From the IMG/VR virus record IMGVR_UViG_3300021520_000010, positions 1 to 28,162 of that record: DNA of 28,162 nt. One strand, written 5' to 3'. Within the stretch, counting starts at the first letter, position 1; every line of letters starts with the position of its first letter. The notes beneath the pieces were generated by a model, which was not told where the DNA came from, ran no database searches, and saw nothing but the letters and a program-made list of their open reading frames with translations. Source of the DNA: a virus. The translations under genes and the position numbers were made by a program. Below, one piece after another: positions 7,041 through 13,820 of this stretch.

Positions 7041-7444
7041 AAACAGAACTTGACATCGTAACCGAATTGACTGATTTTATCAGGGAACTGGAAAGCAGAA
7101 TTGAAAAGGCAAAACAGGCTATTTCAGCATTGACCGGAATTATGGTGGTGCCTTTGAAGGAACAGTTAAAAATGGCAGAGGCATTACCCCCTCGCTGGCA
7201 CAAAATACCCCCCCCGGTTGACGATAAAGTACAGTCTCTGCTTTGCCCGTGCGGAAATCCGTTCACCCCTAAAAGCAAAAGATCAACAGTTTGTCCAAGG
7301 TGCGCCAAAAAAGCAAGTAACCAAAAACAAAGGGCAAAAAAAAACTTTGTGAAGGATCCCAAGAAAACATGGAAAGCGAAAGTGAAACCAGTGACCCAGG
7401 AAACACTTCAGCAATTTACGCAGACGACTTCCACCGAAAGTTAG
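7037..7444 (+). CDS. Coiled-coil and zinc-ribbon protein
   Basis: A 135-residue protein with two parts. Residues 1-50 are a charged helix (ELTDFIRELESRIEKAKQAI), likely a coiled coil. Residues 70-89 hold a four-cysteine zinc site, CPCGNPF...VCPRCAKK (Cys70, Cys72, Cys86, Cys89), followed by a very basic tail, which suggests nucleic-acid binding. It starts in a 4-base ATGA overlap with the previous gene, and its 3' end overlaps the next small gene by 76 bases. Confidence 0.7.
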   Translation: MKTELDIVTELTDFIRELESRIEKAKQAISALTGIMVVPLKEQLKMAEALPPRWHKIPPPVDDKVQSLLCPCGNPFTPKSKRSTVCPRCAKKASNQKQRAKKNFVKDPKKTWKAKVKPVTQETLQQFTQTTSTES

Positions 7445-7518
7445 AACAACTCAGAAAAGAATCGCAGCAATGCAGGGTGTTTCATCCATACAGACCCGAT
7501 ATAAACAGACAATTTTAA
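7369..7518 (+). CDS. Small overlapping gene (49 residues)
   Basis: ATG at 7369, TAA at 7516-7518. The first half lies in another frame within the end of the zinc-ribbon gene. The product (MESESETSDPGNTSAIYADD, then FHRKLEQLRKESQQCR, ending RPDINRQF) is polar with a helical middle. It fills the gap before the next small gene, which starts 4 bases after its stop. No family recognised. It is supported by position and composition only. Confidence 0.5.
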   Translation: MESESETSDPGNTSAIYADDFHRKLEQLRKESQQCRVFHPYRPDINRQF

Positions 7519-7522
7519 TCCT

Positions 7523-7648
7523 ATGACCCCATCCGAAGAGTATCGCCTTATCCAAGACCGCCTGATCCTGATCATGTCAGGCAGGGCACCCAAATCCGGC
7601 AAGGGAGCATTGATGCGTAGGTTGAAGGTACTGTATAAACTAATCTAG
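7523..7648 (+). CDS. Small basic protein (41 residues)
   Basis: ATG at 7523, TAG at 7646-7648. The product (MTPSEEYRLIQDRLILIMSG, then a basic tail KGALMRRLKVLYKLI) looks helical and basic. It has 4 bases before it and 5 after it, which fits the compact operon. No family recognised. Confidence 0.5.
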   Translation: MTPSEEYRLIQDRLILIMSGRAPKSGKGALMRRLKVLYKLI

Positions 7649-7653
7649 GTAAA

Positions 7654-7890
7654 ATGAAAATAACCATTCAGATCTCGGTGATTGACGTCAAGATGGACGA
7701 TTTGGGTATCGAACAGCCCGAAAAGTTTGTACCGTTCCATTTCAATGCGAATAATTTTTATGGTTATTGGATTGTCCAGGATGAGCATCCTGTTGAGATA
7801 TGTTTTTACGTAGGTGGAAATAAATTCTTTACATCTTATTCTGCCAAAGCGGTTGAATTATTTGAATCATTGTTAAGGATGCCGAAATGA
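7654..7890 (+). CDS. Small protein of unknown role (78 residues)
   Basis: A strand-rich, aromatic-rich, acidic protein (FHFNANNFYGYWIVQDEHPV in the middle). It overlaps the glycosyltransferase start by ATGA (7887-7890), so the two are probably translated together. No domain recognised. Partnership with the glycosyltransferase is only an inference from coupling. Confidence 0.6.
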   Translation: MKITIQISVIDVKMDDLGIEQPEKFVPFHFNANNFYGYWIVQDEHPVEICFYVGGNKFFTSYSAKAVELFESLLRMPK

Positions 7891-8657
7891 ACGTGATAAT
7901 ATTCAGCAAGGACCGCCCGGCCCAACTCGACCTACTACTTCGGTCTATGTCCCGGTTCTGGCCTCAGTCAGACGACATAGATGTTAAGATTCTCTGGATG
8001 GCCACCAGCGTTGACTACGTGGCCGGGTATCATAAGTTGTATCGGGATGAAAACCGATGCTGGTTTATGCAAGGAAAATTTAAACCAGACCTGATTGCGA
8101 TGATCGACCCGTTAGACCAGCATACCATGTTCCTCTGCGACGATGATGTGTTCATTGGTCCATACACCACCGATCTGTCGCCACTTGATGATCCAAACGT
8201 GCTGACCATTTCGCTACGACTGAACCCACATCTTACACACTGCCAACCATCCGCAGGATCGTCAGTTGCACATTCCCCCCACCCTGGTGAGATTTGGTGG
8301 CAGGCATCTATAGGAGACTACTCATACCCAATGTCCCTGAACGGGCATATCTTCCGAACCTCCGACATATTGCCAATCCTTAAATCCCACGACTACCAGA
8401 ACCCTAACGAACTGGAGGTGGTGATGGATCGGAACACACCGAACCGCCCGATCATCAAGTGTTACGATCGGACAACTGTACTGAACTTGCCCATCAACCA
8501 GGTGCAGACCGCATGGGAGAACCCGCACGGTAACGTGTCGGCTGAATGGTTGAACGAACAGTTCCTCGGCGGTAAGGTGATTGATCTAGAACCGTATGTT
8601 GGGTATCTCAATACGGCGTGTCACGAAATATTGCCGGTTAAATTGATCACCCCTTGA
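7887..8657 (+). CDS. Phage glycosyltransferase (GT-A fold, family 2-like)
   Basis: A 256-residue enzyme. The start MNVIIFSKDRPAQLDLLLRS is the nucleotide-sugar-binding strand and helix of GT-A enzymes, and FLCDDDVFI (residues 82-90) carries the Asp triad that holds the metal and sugar nucleotide. The C-terminal half is less conserved, as expected for the acceptor side. It could decorate phage DNA, virion proteins or the host surface; the sequence does not say which. It is the last gene of the accessory operon, and its stop codon lies within the -33 region of the lipoprotein promoter. A second, unrelated-looking glycosyltransferase is at 18217. Confidence 0.75.
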   Translation: MNVIIFSKDRPAQLDLLLRSMSRFWPQSDDIDVKILWMATSVDYVAGYHKLYRDENRCWFMQGKFKPDLIAMIDPLDQHTMFLCDDDVFIGPYTTDLSPLDDPNVLTISLRLNPHLTHCQPSAGSSVAHSPHPGEIWWQASIGDYSYPMSLNGHIFRTSDILPILKSHDYQNPNELEVVMDRNTPNRPIIKCYDRTTVLNLPINQVQTAWENPHGNVSAEWLNEQFLGGKVIDLEPYVGYLNTACHEILPVKLITP

Positions 8658-8684
8658 CATCACCCCCTCAATACCGTATCTTAG
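8654..8684 (+). promoter_or_regulatory. Promoter of the lipoprotein gene
   Basis: TTG (8654-8656), 20 bases, TATCTTAG (8677-8684), one base off TAnnTTTG and with the same TTAG ending as the accessory-operon promoter. The start codon at 8689 lies only 5 bases downstream, so the mRNA would be leaderless or start at the second ATG (8701). The shared 19-base box is absent. Confidence 0.55.
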
Positions 8685-8688
8685 CAGG

Positions 8689-8952
8689 ATGAAACAAACC
8701 ATGTTATTCGCGCTGATCCTGTTAGTGATGGGATGCGCCAAGTCAAGCACACAGCCGCAGCAGACCGCTCCGATAGAACCCAAAAAGATTTGCGTGGAGT
8801 GTATCGTTAACCAGGGATATGTCAATCCAGAACCTGCACTGTTCTGCTCGACAGATACAAACCAGGTAAACTTCTATATAACCACCATGAACGCCATCAC
8901 GGGAGTGAATAGCCCGACCCACATCTATACTTGCAAGGTTGTTAATAAGTAA
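8689..8952 (+). CDS. Small phage lipoprotein, possible superinfection-exclusion factor
   Basis: An 87-residue precursor. A short basic start is followed by a hydrophobic segment (MLFALILLVMG) and a lipobox LVMG-C, with Cys16 as the lipidation site. The mature part has four more Cys (two in ICVEC, one in LFCSTD, one in YTCK) that could form two disulfides. The second ATG at 8701 gives an equally good signal and avoids a leaderless start. It has its own promoter and a terminator, so it is a separate unit between two unrelated operons. Phage lipoproteins such as T5 Llp block receptors after infection; that role here is inference. An outer-spanin role is less likely because no inner partner is adjacent. 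Confidence 0.72.
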   Translation: MKQTMLFALILLVMGCAKSSTQPQQTAPIEPKKICVECIVNQGYVNPEPALFCSTDTNQVNFYITTMNAITGVNSPTHIYTCKVVNK

Positions 8953-9038
8953 TCGAACCGGATCGGGGAGAACTGATGTAACTTAGCGGTCACTAACACT
9001 TCGTAACGTAGATGATGTCACTCTGAACATCTCACGCC

Positions 9039-9064
9039 AAAGCCGGAACACTACCGGCTTTTTT
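9039..9064 (+). terminator. Intrinsic terminator after the lipoprotein gene
   Basis: Stem AAAGCCGG (9039-9046), loop of seven, CCGGCTTT (9054-9061) continuing into a T run. It lies between the converging lipoprotein and large-terminase genes. On the minus strand the arm is followed by TTTGG only, so it should work mainly for plus-strand transcripts. Confidence 0.75.
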
Positions 9065-10220
9065 AATTCCATTGCTTGAGAAAACGACGCTTCTTGTTGA
9101 GTTTAGAAATTGCGATATATCTCAGCGCATCACATAGATGGTCGTAACCGCCGACGGGTTTACTGATTGGTTTCCCGGTGAACTTATCTTTTTGCCACCG
9201 GTACGCCCGTAATTCCTTAATCATGTTTATCGAATCAGAAGTTACGTGCATTTTGTGTTGTTTCAGCAGGTCTATCCCGCGCATAATTGAATCCGGACCC
9301 TTTGCAGCCCCTCGAATCATCCACCCGCCGTCACGGAGTTCTTTAAGTGATTTCGGCTCAGAATTATCTGCCCAAATCTCATCAATACCGCGAACGATCC
9401 CGATTTCTTCAAGTTTCTTAGATATATCCCGGTTTGTCAGCCCATTTTCATACATTAACTCCTTGATGTATAGTTCTCCATCCATCATGCTGAGTTGAAC
9501 CACCGCTGTTTCGTCAACTGAGAATCCCCAATCAAGACCGAATCCAAGGAGTTTCGCATCATCGGGCACCCTTTCACACTGATCCCAATTTTTGTAAATA
9601 TTATCTTCCAGTTCGCCATATTCTCCCAAACCATACACTTTCCACCATTCCGGATGTGTAAATTGTTTTGCCTCGATACTTTTAATGATTTTGGGAGATA
9701 AGAACCGATTCATTTTATAGGTTGAAACAATCTCAGCTACATCTTTATTTCTTGGTATATCAAGGACCCAAAAAGGACCAGTTGGGTTGAAGTCAATTAT
9801 ACTCACCTTGGATGTACGAATATCAAGCTGTTCAAATACTTCAAAAGAAATATTATTTGCCTCATTCACGTAAAGTATTTCGCGCCTGGGACCTCTTACC
9901 TTATCAGGGCTATCTGCGCTGAAGAACTGTATTGTCCCCTCATTGAATCGGTAACTATGGTTTGTCTTATCATGCATGGCCTCAATATACAGACCATCAT
10001 TTTTTAAAATATCAAAGAAATCTTTCATCACACCACGACGCAGAAATGGCATTGTTTCCCCCACAATACTGATCAGCATTTTTCTTTTGTGTGCTATCAG
10101 AATCAGCATTTCCAGTATGCTATAAGTCTTTGAAGAACTGGTGCCGCCCCTGTTGATGATTAGCTTTTTGCCGTCAACGTATGCTTGTAGATTGAGTTTA
10201 AATACTTCTGTTGTATCCAT
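9063..10220 (-). CDS. terL: Terminase large subunit (PBSX-like)
   Basis: A 385-residue packaging motor. The ATPase part has Walker A RGGTSSSKT (residues 24-32) and a Walker B-like ILYVNEANN (115-123) in which Asn119-Glu120 replaces Asp-Glu, as is usual for the PBSX group. The RNase H-like nuclease part has Asp230 in GLDWGF, Asp285 in IWADNSEPK and Asp360/Asp364 in YDHLCDALRY. Length is slightly short but complete. It is transcribed leftward, away from the portal and capsid genes, from its own promoter at 10304-10351, and a terminator-like hairpin lies between promoter and start codon. Confidence 0.92.
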   Translation of the reverse strand: MDTTEVFKLNLQAYVDGKKLIINRGGTSSSKTYSILEMLILIAHKRKMLISIVGETMPFLRRGVMKDFFDILKNDGLYIEAMHDKTNHSYRFNEGTIQFFSADSPDKVRGPRREILYVNEANNISFEVFEQLDIRTSKVSIIDFNPTGPFWVLDIPRNKDVAEIVSTYKMNRFLSPKIIKSIEAKQFTHPEWWKVYGLGEYGELEDNIYKNWDQCERVPDDAKLLGFGLDWGFSVDETAVVQLSMMDGELYIKELMYENGLTNRDISKKLEEIGIVRGIDEIWADNSEPKSLKELRDGGWMIRGAAKGPDSIMRGIDLLKQHKMHVTSDSINMIKELRAYRWQKDKFTGKPISKPVGGYDHLCDALRYIAISKLNKKRRFLKQWN

Positions 10221-10240
10221 ACATTAAACTTTACATTAAC

Positions 10241-10272
10241 AAAAAACGCTCAGTGTAACCAGCACCGAGCGT
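10241..10272 (-). terminator. Terminator-like hairpin in the large-terminase leader (candidate attenuator)
   Basis: On the minus strand ACGCTCGGTG (10272-10263), a 7-base loop, and CACTGAGCGT (10255-10246) form a 10-pair stem with one G-U pair, followed by six T (10246-10241). It lies downstream of the promoter and 21 bases before the ATG. The plus strand has no T run after the stem, so it acts leftward only. Confidence 0.7.
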
Positions 10273-10303
10273 CTATAAACCAAACCATTAATTATGAACT
10301 TGT

Positions 10304-10351
10304 CAAAGATACGCAATCCCGCATGGAAAAGTCAAGTGTAATTTATCAACA
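10304..10351 (-). promoter_or_regulatory. Promoter of terminase large subunit with shared box
   Basis: On the minus strand box TGTTGATAAATTACACTTG (10351-10333) ends in the -33 TTG; 21 bases later comes TATCTTTG (10311-10304), an exact -7 match. It is divergent from the virion promoter, the two boxes lying 19 bases apart as an inverted repeat (TTATCAACA ... TGTTGATAA). Confidence 0.7.
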
Positions 10352-10370
10352 CGGCAATTATAAATAACTA

Positions 10371-10416
10371 TGTTGATAAGTATTACTTTATTTTTACCGA
10401 TTATGCTTTATATTTG
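10371..10416 (+). promoter_or_regulatory. Promoter of the virion operon with shared box
   Basis: Box TGTTGATAAGTATTACTTT (10371-10389), 19 bases, then TATATTTG (10409-10416), an exact -7 match. The -33 triplet is TTT, not TTG, so this promoter may depend more on the box. It faces the virion genes, with a leader of about 80 bases before the ATG at 10500. Confidence 0.65.
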
Positions 10417-10499
10417 TATTCAAATTGTTCTTTGATTCGGTCCGATCTCAGGGGTAGTAGATCATAAGAATTTGGTTAATCACTTAAAAATCAATAGTT

Positions 10500-11147
10500 A
10501 TGCGCTCATGCACCTGTCCTGTCGGAACTTACATCGCCAATATTGGGTCACTTCCCTGTCCCGCATCATTCGGCCAAGTTCAAAAACTTTTATTCCAACG
10601 CGCCGCACAAGTAGCCGGATTTGGAACCCTTACCACCACAAAACTTCTTGCAACCTGGACTACACTGTTAACAGCCGTTGACAGTACGAAGGTCGTTGTA
10701 ACACCATTCGTTGCTGGATTTACCCCTGAAAATGGTAAACCACGTGAGTTTGGATCAGGAAACGAAGTCCGTGATGGTGTTCCCATCATATTTGGAACTG
10801 GTCCCACGAAGGTCGTTGTGAAGATTTACGAACCTACCACTGCAATCATTGCCAACTTAAAGGCGCTTGAATGCGAATCACTGGAGGTCGCGTTCATAAA
10901 CGAACAGGGTTATTATGGATTCCAGGCACTGACGGCAGCTACCGGACTCCCAACAGCCAACCCGGTTGCCGCAGACAAAATGCACGGATTCAATGCACTT
11001 CAGTTCCATGTATCAGATCGAGTACTGGGTGGTTTCGATGGTCCGGACCACGTTGAGATTTCATTCTCAATGCCGGCCAACTGGTCAACAGCATTCTGCA
11101 TTGTTGCACCAACAGACCACAGCGCACTGGATCACTCTCAATCCTAA
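10500..11147 (+). CDS. Conserved Bacteroidota-phage structural protein, possible major tail protein
   Basis: A 215-residue protein that begins with a Cys-containing tip (MRSCTCPVGTY) and continues CPASFGQVQKLLFQRA, a pattern I associate with a protein common in Bacteroidota phages and prophages. The rest is strand-rich (GVPIIFGTGPTKVVVKIYE; HVEISFSMPANWSTAFCIV), which fits a tube or shell protein. No other gene between capsid and tape measure looks like a classical major tail protein, so this is the leading candidate by elimination. A head decoration role is also possible. It is the first gene after the virion promoter. Confidence 0.6.
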   Translation: MRSCTCPVGTYIANIGSLPCPASFGQVQKLLFQRAAQVAGFGTLTTTKLLATWTTLLTAVDSTKVVVTPFVAGFTPENGKPREFGSGNEVRDGVPIIFGTGPTKVVVKIYEPTTAIIANLKALECESLEVAFINEQGYYGFQALTAATGLPTANPVAADKMHGFNALQFHVSDRVLGGFDGPDHVEISFSMPANWSTAFCIVAPTDHSALDHSQS

Positions 11148-11151
11148 GTAA

Positions 11152-11412
11152 ATGAGAACGGTAACTATGACAGCACAGGGTTTGGGGGAGAAGCAATTCA
11201 CCCCCGAACACGCTTTTGCGATACTGGTTCATCAGCATACGAACCACCATGCGAGTAAGAGCTGTTGGACCATCACATCGCCGGAATGGAAATTTGAAGG
11301 TGGAAAGTTAACATTGACAAAGAACCAGAATGAAAATAAGTCAGATACAGGCATTGGTGACGAAACCCCGAAACGCAAGCGCGATACAACGGGGAGTGAT
11401 CCACAGCCGTAG
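11152..11412 (+). CDS. Small protein preceding the portal (86 residues)
   Basis: Starts 4 bases after the preceding stop. The middle (KQFTPEHAFAILVHQHTNHH, then W.I....WKFEGGKLTL) resembles short proteins found directly before portal genes in Bacteroidota phages, with a FTPEHA helix followed by a strand. The tail is charged and low complexity and overlaps the annotated portal start by 83 bases. Function is unknown; a head or packaging accessory role is inferred from position. Confidence 0.6.
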   Translation: MRTVTMTAQGLGEKQFTPEHAFAILVHQHTNHHASKSCWTITSPEWKFEGGKLTLTKNQNENKSDTGIGDETPKRKRDTTGSDPQP

Positions 11413-12979
11413 GCTGAGATTTCACAATGATGCCACTTTATCATATTACGATGCGCTTGGAACATACTTACACGACTTTCTCCGATGGGTAAAAGAATTA
11501 CTCCCGGCTGACAAGTACGACCGGTTTACAAAGTTGATCACCTACCCGGTTGCGACGAATGAACTTGTTGAGAATATATGGAAGAATCTGGCCAGGGTAT
11601 TTGAGGGTGAAAACAGGACGATTGATGTAAAGTTTGACGACAAGAGTTTACTTGTAGATTTTAAAAAGTTCTTTGACAATTCTGATTTTCAAAAAAAAAT
11701 GTTTCAGGCTATCCAGTCTGATATTGATAGTGTAGTCGTGTGTGATTTCCCGGTAGAAGGAGGAAATCCTTATTACTACATCGTTCCATCCACGTCACTG
11801 ATCGACGTAGACACGGATGGTGACGATGTGATTTACGTGATTTTCGAGGACGGGAATGGGGATATTGTTTCAATGGATGCCGAGTTTACCAGGGTGTTTG
11901 ACGGTAAAGACCGGAATAACCTGAAGCTAATCAGTGAAAGCCCGAATGTAGTCGGAGAAACCACTGCCAGGATGATCTGGTGTGAACCATTGACATCGGA
12001 AAATCCCATCAACCGGAAGTCTCCAATGTCGTCGGTTTTGGGCGATCTTGACAGGTTACTGTTTGATTGTGTTTCGCGCGACTATGCAGAGATGTACGGG
12101 AAGTTCCCAATTCTTGTTTCGTATGATATTGATGAAACATATACTGGCGGCAAGTCTGATCAGCGCAACATGAAGGAGGGTGCCGGCAAGCAGTTCCTTG
12201 GACCAGGTTCTATTACCACAACACCAATGCCATCAAGTAAAGATGAACCCGACCTGAATACTAACGCTGTTAGGTTTGTCAACGCAGACCCGGACATATT
12301 AAAGTTTATTGATCAGAGGTTGACTGCGGACAAAGACAGAATATTCAAGTCAGTGGTTGGCGACAGCGGGGAGGTTCGCAACGATGCTGCGAAGAACGAC
12401 AAACAACTGGATTCAGTGTTTGAGTCCAAGCAGGACGTAATCAACAAACTGAAACACCCATTAGAGGAGATTCACGAATGGGTTATCGAGACCTTGTGTA
12501 AGATGGCTTACGGTGATCGGTTCCTTGATTGTGAGGTTGATTACGGATCTCAGTTCTACCTCACGGACGAATACACACTGTTGGCTAAACTTGCTGAAGC
12601 GAAATACCGGAAGTCACCGGATGCAGTCATATCAGACATCACACACCAATACTTTGAAACGAAATATCGGGCCGATTCTGAGACTAAGAAACGCATGAAG
12701 ATAGTACTCGACCTCGACCCGTTTCCGTCAAAAAACATCGACGAGGTTTACGTAATATTCTCTACCTCGCCGGATCTGGTTGGATTGGAAAATATGTGGG
12801 TCAAGATGCACATGGACGCTTTACTACAACGGTTTGAAAGGGAGAATGTACCACTTACACAATTTGGGAATCAGTTTGAGTATTATGAAAAAATTGAGAT
12901 TATTAACAAAACAATAAGGGGTTATGCAAAAGGAAATAAAATTGATACCGGCCAACAAAGACAGCCGGTACCAAATTAA
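11330..12979 (+). CDS. Portal protein
   Basis: A protein of up to 549 residues that forms the dodecameric channel at the capsid vertex. The call rests on size, on position before scaffold and capsid genes, and on the sequence pattern of Bacteroidota-phage portals: RRLRFHNDATL near residue 28, KYDRFTKLITYPVATNELVENIW (about 62-84), the SVLGDLDRLLFDC helix before the crown, and the ADKDRIFKSVVGD...QDVINKLKHPLEEIHEWV clip and stem helices. The ATG at 11330 overlaps the previous gene by 83 bases; an in-frame GTG at 11396, after CGGGGA, is an alternative that keeps the conserved part. Confidence 0.78.
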   Translation: MKISQIQALVTKPRNASAIQRGVIHSRRLRFHNDATLSYYDALGTYLHDFLRWVKELLPADKYDRFTKLITYPVATNELVENIWKNLARVFEGENRTIDVKFDDKSLLVDFKKFFDNSDFQKKMFQAIQSDIDSVVVCDFPVEGGNPYYYIVPSTSLIDVDTDGDDVIYVIFEDGNGDIVSMDAEFTRVFDGKDRNNLKLISESPNVVGETTARMIWCEPLTSENPINRKSPMSSVLGDLDRLLFDCVSRDYAEMYGKFPILVSYDIDETYTGGKSDQRNMKEGAGKQFLGPGSITTTPMPSSKDEPDLNTNAVRFVNADPDILKFIDQRLTADKDRIFKSVVGDSGEVRNDAAKNDKQLDSVFESKQDVINKLKHPLEEIHEWVIETLCKMAYGDRFLDCEVDYGSQFYLTDEYTLLAKLAEAKYRKSPDAVISDITHQYFETKYRADSETKKRMKIVLDLDPFPSKNIDEVYVIFSTSPDLVGLENMWVKMHMDALLQRFERENVPLTQFGNQFEYYEKIEIINKTIRGYAKGNKIDTGQQRQPVPN

Positions 12980-13286
12980 AGAAAATGAGAAGGGGTTTTA
13001 TCACCTGAAGTTTGTGCTCGAAATGCCAACTGCTGACGAGGCGAACGTAATCACCGATGAAAAATTTCAAACCTTTTCGGTGATGGGTTTCAAGCAGTAT
13101 TTGGAAAACAAAAAACATTTCAACTTTAAGTCAGAGGAAATCATACACGATCCAACCATTCCTGACGAGCAACAAGGTAAGGTGGTCGAAGTTCAGGCAA
13201 CACAACCGGAAAAAACACAGCCGTATTTCGGTAGTGAAAAACACAAGGCTGATTTATTAAAAAGGAAACAATCTAAAACCCAGTAA
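12924..13286 (+). CDS. Small protein overlapping the portal end (120 residues)
   Basis: The ATG at 12924 gives a 56-base overlap with the portal gene. Residues 1-85 look folded (LIPANKDSRYQIKENEKGFY, HLKFVLEMPT), and the C-terminal third is charged and probably disordered. The next in-frame ATG is 34 codons later and would remove part of the folded segment, so the longer form is preferred. No family recognised. Its place between portal and scaffold suggests a head-assembly role. Confidence 0.65.
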   Translation: MQKEIKLIPANKDSRYQIKENEKGFYHLKFVLEMPTADEANVITDEKFQTFSVMGFKQYLENKKHFNFKSEEIIHDPTIPDEQQGKVVEVQATQPEKTQPYFGSEKHKADLLKRKQSKTQ

Positions 13287-13288
13287 AA

Positions 13289-13798
13289 ATGAAAAAATTA
13301 ATCTCATTACTCTGCGCCTTGTTGATCTCGACGGTTTTACTTGCGCAGACAAACACAATCACGATGGTGCCAGACACCGCCGGAACTATCATCGGAGTGG
13401 ATAACGCCACAACTACAGGCGGAAACATCCATAAGTTCACCGCCGGTGTAATCAATACCGGATATTCCGGATGGGCCGTTGAGGTCTACGTCACCACCTC
13501 AGGGACTCACGCCACTGACAGTACCCGTGTTGAAGTTTACGGGTCAATGGACGGGACGAACTATTTTAAAATTACCGACCTTGGAACTCCTTGGTTGCTT
13601 GGTACAGCTAAGTATCGTGCCGGAACAGACTTGGTTGGTTATAAATTATCCAGTGAGGGTACAGGTGCAGTTGGGTGGGTATGGAAATCAGCAGCCCCCA
13701 TTACGTACCGATATATCCAGGTCAAGATTGCACAGTTAAAAAAGTTATCCATCCTGACGGTCAACCGATGCAAACTACATCTGTTTAAAAGTCAATAA
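13289..13798 (+). CDS. Secreted-type virion-operon protein with signal peptide; possible -1 frameshift near its end
   Basis: A 169-residue precursor. It begins with a clear Sec signal (MKKLISLLCALLISTVLLAQ, cut before or after Gln20). The rest is Thr/Gly-rich and strand-rich (VEVYGSMDGTNYFKITDLGT, YRYIQVKIAQ), like a jelly-roll or Ig-type surface protein. Codons TTA AAA AAG at 13736-13744 form A-AAA-AAG in phase, the classic -1 slippery heptamer. A slip gives the ending VIHPDGQPMQTTSV (stop 13786-13788) in place of LSILTVNRCKLHLFKSQ. The function is unknown. A Sec signal inside a head gene cluster is odd. Confidence 0.65.
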   Translation: MKKLISLLCALLISTVLLAQTNTITMVPDTAGTIIGVDNATTTGGNIHKFTAGVINTGYSGWAVEVYVTTSGTHATDSTRVEVYGSMDGTNYFKITDLGTPWLLGTAKYRAGTDLVGYKLSSEGTGAVGWVWKSAAPITYRYIQVKIAQLKKLSILTVNRCKLHLFKSQ

Positions 13799-13820
13799 TA
13801 TTCACTAACAAAGGGGCAAA

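Noticed and set aside
10990-11250. Minus-strand 86-codon ORF across the structural protein end
   Set aside because: It is antisense to two well-placed genes and has no promoter.
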